Of a DNA stretch of 64,000 nt, positions 58,648-64,000 are shown one piece after another; position 1 is the stretch's first letter; every line of letters starts with the position of its first letter. The notes beneath the pieces were generated by a model that saw nothing but the letters and a program-made list of their open reading frames with translations, was not told the DNA's origin and made no database searches. Both the position numbers and the translations under genes were made by a program. Origin of the DNA: Antrodiella citrinella (Eukaryota > Basidiomycota > Agaricomycetes > Polyporales > Steccherinaceae); NCBI GenBank assembly GCA_004802725.1, contig SGPM01000038.1, positions 62,001 to 126,000 on the forward strand, read 5' to 3'.

Positions 58648-61600
58648 CTATGCCACCCATTTCACCGATAATGCACCCAATACGACCGGTAACACGCTCA
58701 CCAACTCGCCTAACCCCGCATACGCCGGCGTAATCCTCACATGCACGAACGCACCGCTGGCAAAGAGCACCGCGACGACGTTGTACACGAACGACCATGC
58801 GAAATTGAGTAAGATGCGCTGGTTGACTGTACGAGAAAGGCTGAGGAGGGATAGGATGCCGTTGAGAGACGGATAGAGGAGGACGACGTCCGCAGCGGAC
58901 GAGGCGGCGATGCTGTTAGCTCCTCCTTCGGATGCAGAAGACATGTGTACACCTATAGACGCTTGAGCCAGCGCCACAGCGTCGTTGGTCCCATCTCCAC
59001 AGAAGAGGACTTTCTGTCCTTGATCCGTCAGCTCCTTGATGTAGGTTTGTTTGTCCGACGGTAGACATCCCGCACGGACGTGCGATGCTGGGACGGCCAG
59101 TTGCTCTGCAACACAGTGTACAGCGGCTGCGTGATCTCCGCTAAGAATAGAGATGCTGATACCTCGGGAGCGCAGAGTTGAGAGTACAGTCTGTGCTTCG
59201 GGACGAACGGTGTCGGCGAGAGAAAAAACAGCGATAAGTTGGGCTTTGTAGGTGACGCAGAATAGCGTATAACCCTCGCCGAGCGTCCGCAAGACATCTG
59301 GATTATGTTGGAGAGAAAGCCACCGAGGATTACCTCCGAGGAGAGGAAAACCACTAAGAGAGGCACGAATACCATGGCCGGTAACCATTTCAACATCCTT
59401 CACGTCCTGACAAGAGACGGAACCAGTTGCCCTGAGGTAAGCAGCGGCAGCACGGGCAACTGGATGCTTGCTTGAGTCCAACAGGGTCAAGATCGCAGAC
59501 CCAACATCAACGCTACTGGGCAGACCCTCCACGACAAACTCCTGATGTTTGATCACCGTCAACTGGCCCATCGTCAACGTCCCTGTCTTATCGAACACAA
59601 CGTGCGACACCTTCCTCGCCTCCTCGATCGTCGTGGCGCTCTTAAACACCAGCCCCATCTTCTTCGCCGCCACACCAGACGCAATGAGTATGACCATCGG
59701 CACAGCCAGCCCGATCGCACACGGGCACGAGATTGCGAGTACAGCAATGGCGTAGGTGAGCGCAGTGACAATCGACTTCCCGGCACTGTCATGCCTCTGG
59801 TTTACCCCCACGCCAACCCATGCAGCGAATACGATAAGGGATACCAACAAGATGCAAGGCACGAAGTACCCACAGACCTTGTCCACCGTGGCTTGCACCT
59901 TGGCGCGAGAGAATCGCGCGGAGTCCACGAGAGTCGCAATGTCCGTGATAGTATTGTTTCCAGGAAGTCTTGTGACCTTGATGAGCAACGTACTCGGGCC
60001 ATTAGCCGTCCCCGCCACGACCACGTTGTCCGGCTGCTTGGGAACCGGTAGAGATTCCCCTGTCATCATAGATTCATCCACCTCGCTTTGACCCTCGACG
60101 ACGATACCGTCTGTGATGATGCTCGTGTCCGGGATGACTTTGATTATGTCTCCAAAATGAAGGAGACGACCATCAATGTCTTCTTGGCTGCCGTCAGCAC
60201 GGACAAGGATCGCTGAAGTACGCTGGAAAGAGCGTAGGGAAATCGCCTCGATGGCTCGGTGGCGAGCGAATGCGCTGGCCAGCTGTCCGAGCATGATCAG
60301 GGTTACCAGCAATGTGCTCGTCTCGAAGAACTCCCCTTGTGCCAACGGCTTGCCGACCATGTCGAACGCGAACGCAACCATACTGTAGACGAAAGCGATA
60401 GTGGTGCTGAGGACAATCAACAGATCTGTCTCGATAATACCGGAGAAGAACAGACTCTTGAAGGCAGCGGAATAGAAAGGACCGGCAATACCAATTTGGA
60501 CGATGCTAGCCAGAACAAGGGAGGTAATAGAGTACGCCCGATGATGAGTAGAAGGGAGTGGAGCCCACGTCATGACCAAGACGGGAATGGTTATTAGAGC
60601 TGAGGCGAGTGTTCGGAGCAACAGAGAGCGAATATGCCTGAGGCCTGCTGCGATCATAGGGTCGCGAGGTTCCGGGGAAAGGGTGGCGGAAAACTCAGAG
60701 TAGAACTCCAAGACATCCCGCGCACCAATGATTAGAGGATCATACGTGACTATAACGGTGTGTTTGTTGATCCTGTCCACGTTCTCGAGGCCATCTGGAG
60801 TCGGGGTCATCAAGACCTTCTCTAATAGAGCAGGATCGACATCTATGCCCAAGGTACTGAGAGATGTGAGACCTATCTGCTCTGCAGAAAAGCCGGTACG
60901 CTTCTCGATGGTGTGGATGAGCACTTGGAGATCCTCGGGAGTGCCACGGTAGTCAAACTCGGCACGGGCGAGTACCAGACTAGTCTTGACGTTGCAGATA
61001 GATGGAAGGGCCTGAAGGCATCGAATGAGCTTGTTTTCGCAGCCTGTGCAAGTCATGCCTTTGATAGCGAAGGCTGCGTGCGAAAGAACAGAGGGATCGG
61101 CCGATAGATCCAGGACTGCATCACCAGAAGCAGTAGGTCTCCTGCTATATCCGATGGGCGGCGGTGTGCCGCAACATGATTCAAGGGATATCCGTGAAGC
61201 AGCGGCAGAGCCGCCACAGTGGCTGTCTGAGCAGCAAGACTGTTTCTTCTCCTTCTCACCGCCGCAGCACGACTCTCCGCAGCACGAAGATACGACGGAG
61301 TCTTTAGAAGTGGATTTGGGGAGACAAAGGGATGGGTCGGAGCGAGACTTAACACTACTTATATCGTCACAGCAAGAGGCACAAGATTTCGCGGCTTTGC
61401 ATTTGCCGGCACGTGCCGCTGACAAGCCGATAGAGTGACCGGCATCGTTCAGCTTCGTAGAGCAGCAAGACTGGAGTCCACGAGCGATCATGGCTTTGCA
61501 GATGCAGCCGAAAGACGCAAGGGTCTCCCTCTGACGCTGAGCAATGGACCGGTGTCCACCACAGGCCTTCTTCGGAAGTTTGGCCCGTCCATTACACCGT

Positions 61601-62029
61601 TCTTCGCTCTGCCTGGGGAGATCACAGGTATGAGCAGCGGCGTTTGTGGCCTTCGAAGCTCCCTCATCGTCTGGATCGACTTTCTCACCGACGCCTAGAG
61701 CACGCTTAGCAGAGATTTTGTGCGGTAAACACACGGCCAACATACCATCGCAGCGGCAAGAGTCGCTGGCAGCCAACGATTTCTTCCCTACAACCTCGTC
61801 GTTTCCAATGGCCGTAACAGATGCACTGTCGTATCCTTGGGGGTGAATGTGATCGTCGTCATTAGCACAGATAGCCCTAGCGAGGTTCTCTACGCATATA
61901 TCTAGAAAATCGTACGACGTTTAGGAAAGTGTGATCAGCCCAAAACAACAAGGATGAGGACTGACCATCGCAGCTACACTGATCTGCAGAGCAACATAAT
62001 GTCTGGGTACTTCCGTCTTCGAGAGGCAT
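58648..62029 (-). CDS. P1B-type heavy-metal (copper/cadmium) ATPase, CrpA/Pca1-like, with Cys-rich N-terminus
   Basis: Metal-exporting P-type ATPase of about 1,100 residues. ATG 62029 (MPLEDGSTQTLCCSADQCSC) is joined by a 60-odd-bp intron to one huge exon (about 61915-58648), unlike all its intron-rich neighbours. The N-terminal 330 residues hold seven Cys-Cys pairs and several CxC motifs, then one HMA domain with GMTCTGC (about 61060). The pump core has MMTGESLPVPK (actuator), ISCPCAIGLAVP (metal-binding CPC in the membrane, about 59735-59700), VFDKTGTLTMGQ (phosphorylated Asp, about 59605-59570), SSKHPVA (HP locus), ILSGDHAAAV and GDGTNDAVALAQA. The last helices read YNVVAVLF and AYAGLGELVSVLPVV, lacking the MxxSS of classical Cu+-ATPases, as I recall for fungal Pca1/CrpA types. 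Role inferred: detoxifying copper or cadmium export. Confidence 0.92.
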
Positions 62030-63147
62030 GGTGGTAGTTGGACAGGAAATGAGAATCGTTGCAGGCTGAGTATAAGGAGCAGAGAGCTCTCAGGGTGCTC
62101 GATTACCCAGTGAAAGACAACGAGGAAGCGGGAGTCACCGAACCTGTCTAGGCAGAGCGCGACCCCAGCGTGTGGTCTCTATCTCTTCCTTCCTTTCCCG
62201 CATCATTCCGCGTGGTAAAAACGGCGACACAGTCGTGCTCCCCGGCAATACTAGGACAACCAGCAGGGGTACCCAGGTTTCATTTTGGTCCAAATGTAAA
62301 CTTTCATAGCTCACAAGCACCGGCGTCGGAGAACCTGTGAAAGCAAAGGGGAAAAGGGTCGACAGAAACGGAGATAACTGTATCTGTGGTCATCAAGGTG
62401 ACGCTATTACTTTGTACTGGATATGTTGGCCGTCGTTGGAAGAGACAGCGAGTAGAGCATATTCGACAACGGGCATAACGACGTCGAGGGAGATGGTGGT
62501 GGTCAAGAGGAAAGTTGTGAAGTGCACCGCAAGGTGCTGATCCATGACCTGTGCGGTACTCCTCCTGTTGCTCCCGTGGCGATTCTGATCTCGTTCCTGC
62601 CAGTTGAATTTTGTTTGTCCAGACAAACTTTTACAAGTTGTTTGCTTTGAGTCCTCAGGCCTCGATGACCGGTGTTCATTCATGCACTAGTTCACGGATA
62701 TGTTCGTCAAGACATCAAAAAGTTATTGTGAGGCTACGATTTGTGAGTTGGAATAGACATGTACTGAACCATTGACAGTTTCTCTTATCTATCCGTGCGG
62801 AATTCCACAAGCATCTTAATACGCCCGTCGACATGGGATGATGGAATTGGGAACATGCACTGGCAGGCGATTCTGCGGTCACGTTAATAGGCCTCGAGAC
62901 TTGAGGAAGTCACGACTTCGAGTTATGTGGCAGATATATCTAGGATAGCTGGCGTTCTTTTCTTCTGGAACAACAGAGACCACAGACAGAGCTGCGCTCT
63001 GTTTCTCTTTCTACCCACTGCATCGAGGACGGTGCAAGCCAAACGGGATCAACGATTGTCAGGGGTGGGCATCCAAACTTCAAACACCTGGGCTTACGCG
63101 CTCTTTATCGTTGACAGACCCGTTGATATGCATGGGATCTTTCAACC
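62030..63147. other. Promoter of the metal ATPase and flank of the F-box remnant
   Basis: About 1.1 kb. A TATAC/TATAAG-like element lies near 62070 upstream of the ATPase. Frames at 62337-62540 and 62393-62683 have no recognisable domain. Nothing else is seen. Confidence 0.35.
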
Positions 63148-63442
63148 ATGCCAACACCTCTGCACCTTGCTCGAGGACTCAAAGACATCATACTTTCCGA
63201 GCTCGAAATACTTTCCTTGGTATCATGTTTGCTCGCCCGTCGTGATGATGGGTGACACCGCACGCTCTTCTCTGTTTCGCAGAATTGTGGTGACGGTTGA
63301 TCGGGAGACCCCCCACGCACACGATCTCACTGCGTTTCAACGTCTACTCGACTCACACCCGCCGCACATGATACAATATACGACGGAGCTTGTCTGCACA
63401 GACGACATGCGCCTCAGTACTTGCGAAGGCTTGGAAATATAG
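63148..63442 (+). pseudogene. Truncated, frameshifted F-box-like gene copy
   Basis: ATG 63148 opens LARGLKDIILSELEILSLVS then CLLARRDD, closely matching the gene at the right edge (LARELKDMILGQLDGPSLAA, TLLSRQDD). After the RDD the frame hits TGA, but the next frame continues GDTARSSLFRRIVVTVD (compare ARDYLFRKVVIHD) and AFQRLLDSHPPHMIQYTTEL to a stop at about 63440-63442. This is the start of an F-box-like protein with one frame change and an early end. Confidence 0.55.
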
Positions 63443-63768
63443 ATTAGATTCGGCATTGATCTTGATCGATCAAGCATGCCGCAGTAGCAGCGACTGCCTT
63501 CAGAAAGCTTCACCGGTCACCCTTCGGACCAGGTTCATAGTACTATAAGTATCCGTACGTGAGTGTCGAGATGCATCCTACAAAATGGTGTCAATGCGCA
63601 TAGACGATCGGTTTTTGCCTTCCTGAGGCTCGGCGGGGACCCCGGAGCACGTTCCTAGTGTTTCTCCCGGCGTCATGCGACTCAGCTCTCGAGTCAATAC
63701 AGGCGTCAGCGATTCTTTCCGCATGCACACCGCCGATACGTCCTTGTCATTGCCAGCCTCGAGTGAAC

Positions 63769-64000
63769 ATGGAGCGGTGAGTACAGAACGGTACTTTCTG
63801 ACAGTCTGCTAAACTCGCACAGACAGACCTCAAGCGCCCGGTCCACTCATGGTTATCTGGCCAGAGAGCTAAAAGACATGATACTAGGCCAACTCGACGG
63901 GCCCTCTCTCGCAGCTTGTACGTTGCTTTCCCGTCAGGACGACTGGCACGTAGCAGCGCGAGACTACCTGTTTCGCAAGGTTGTCATTCACGATATCCTC
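63769..64000 (+). CDS. F-box-like protein, 5' part only (runs off the right edge)
   Basis: ATG 63769 gives MER, then a GTGAGT...GCACAG intron (about 63777-63823) leads to QTSSARSTHGYLARELKDMI, LGQLDGPSLAACTLLSRQDD and WHVAARDYLFRKVVIHDIL at the window edge. The pattern (short leader, a helix beginning LxxELKDxIL, a SLAACxLLSR core, then LFRKVVI) is that of the degenerate F-box at the start of many agaricomycete proteins. The rest lies outside the window, so the class is tentative. Confidence 0.55.

Noticed and set aside
59545..60091. Long plus-strand frames opposite the metal ATPase
   Set aside because: They are mirror frames of a GC-rich conserved gene; the minus strand carries all P-type ATPase motifs here.

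Overview
The window looks like nuclear DNA of a filamentous basidiomycete, probably an Agaricomycete. Genes are dense and occur on both strands. Almost every one is cut by short GT-AG introns of about 50-60 bp, usually with a CTGAC/CTAAC-like branch site. The gene set (NOT1, striatin, TMA7, V-ATPase subunit H, mitochondrial mL46, an NRPS-like adenylate-forming reductase) is fungal. I see no tRNA, rRNA, CRISPR array or intact transposon.

Left part (1-21.2 kb), mostly housekeeping: an EDE1/EPS15 endocytic scaffold truncated by the left edge (-); a mitotic E2 enzyme of the UBE2C/Ubc11 type (+, divergent from EDE1); an unrecognised acidic protein (+); the five-exon TMA7 gene (-); a GPI-anchored GH13 alpha-amylase-like enzyme in which both conserved active-site histidines are replaced (+); the CCR4-NOT scaffold NOT1 (+), which carries an apparent one-base frameshift; and a large secreted S9-type serine hydrolase (-).

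Middle (21.2-41.5 kb): a 4.5-kb gene-poor stretch with two families of degenerate tandem repeats; a striatin homologue (+, STRIPAK scaffold); a probable fusion gene joining a GAT domain to four EH domains (-); a Pin4-like RRM/R3H protein with a CAG tract placed exactly on a splice acceptor (-); a decayed F-box gene (-); mitochondrial endonuclease G/NUC1 (+); and mitochondrial ribosomal protein mL46 (-).

Right part (41.5-64 kb), accessory in character: two diverged delta-12-type fatty-acid desaturases flank an A-T-R adenylate-forming reductase. After the housekeeping V-ATPase subunit H gene comes a DHA2-type MFS exporter, then a Cys-rich P1B heavy-metal ATPase. Desaturase, reductase, desaturase and perhaps the exporter form a candidate, so far unnamed, lipid-derived secondary-metabolite cluster, for example for an unsaturated or acetylenic fatty aldehyde. 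The right edge carries the start of an F-box-like gene and, just before it, a frameshifted truncated copy of the same gene.

The observations most worth following are the GAT-EH fusion, the desaturase/reductase cluster, the His-less GPI amylase and the NOT1 frameshift. All gene models are hand-spliced from sequence and homology memory, so exon ends are approximate unless stated.
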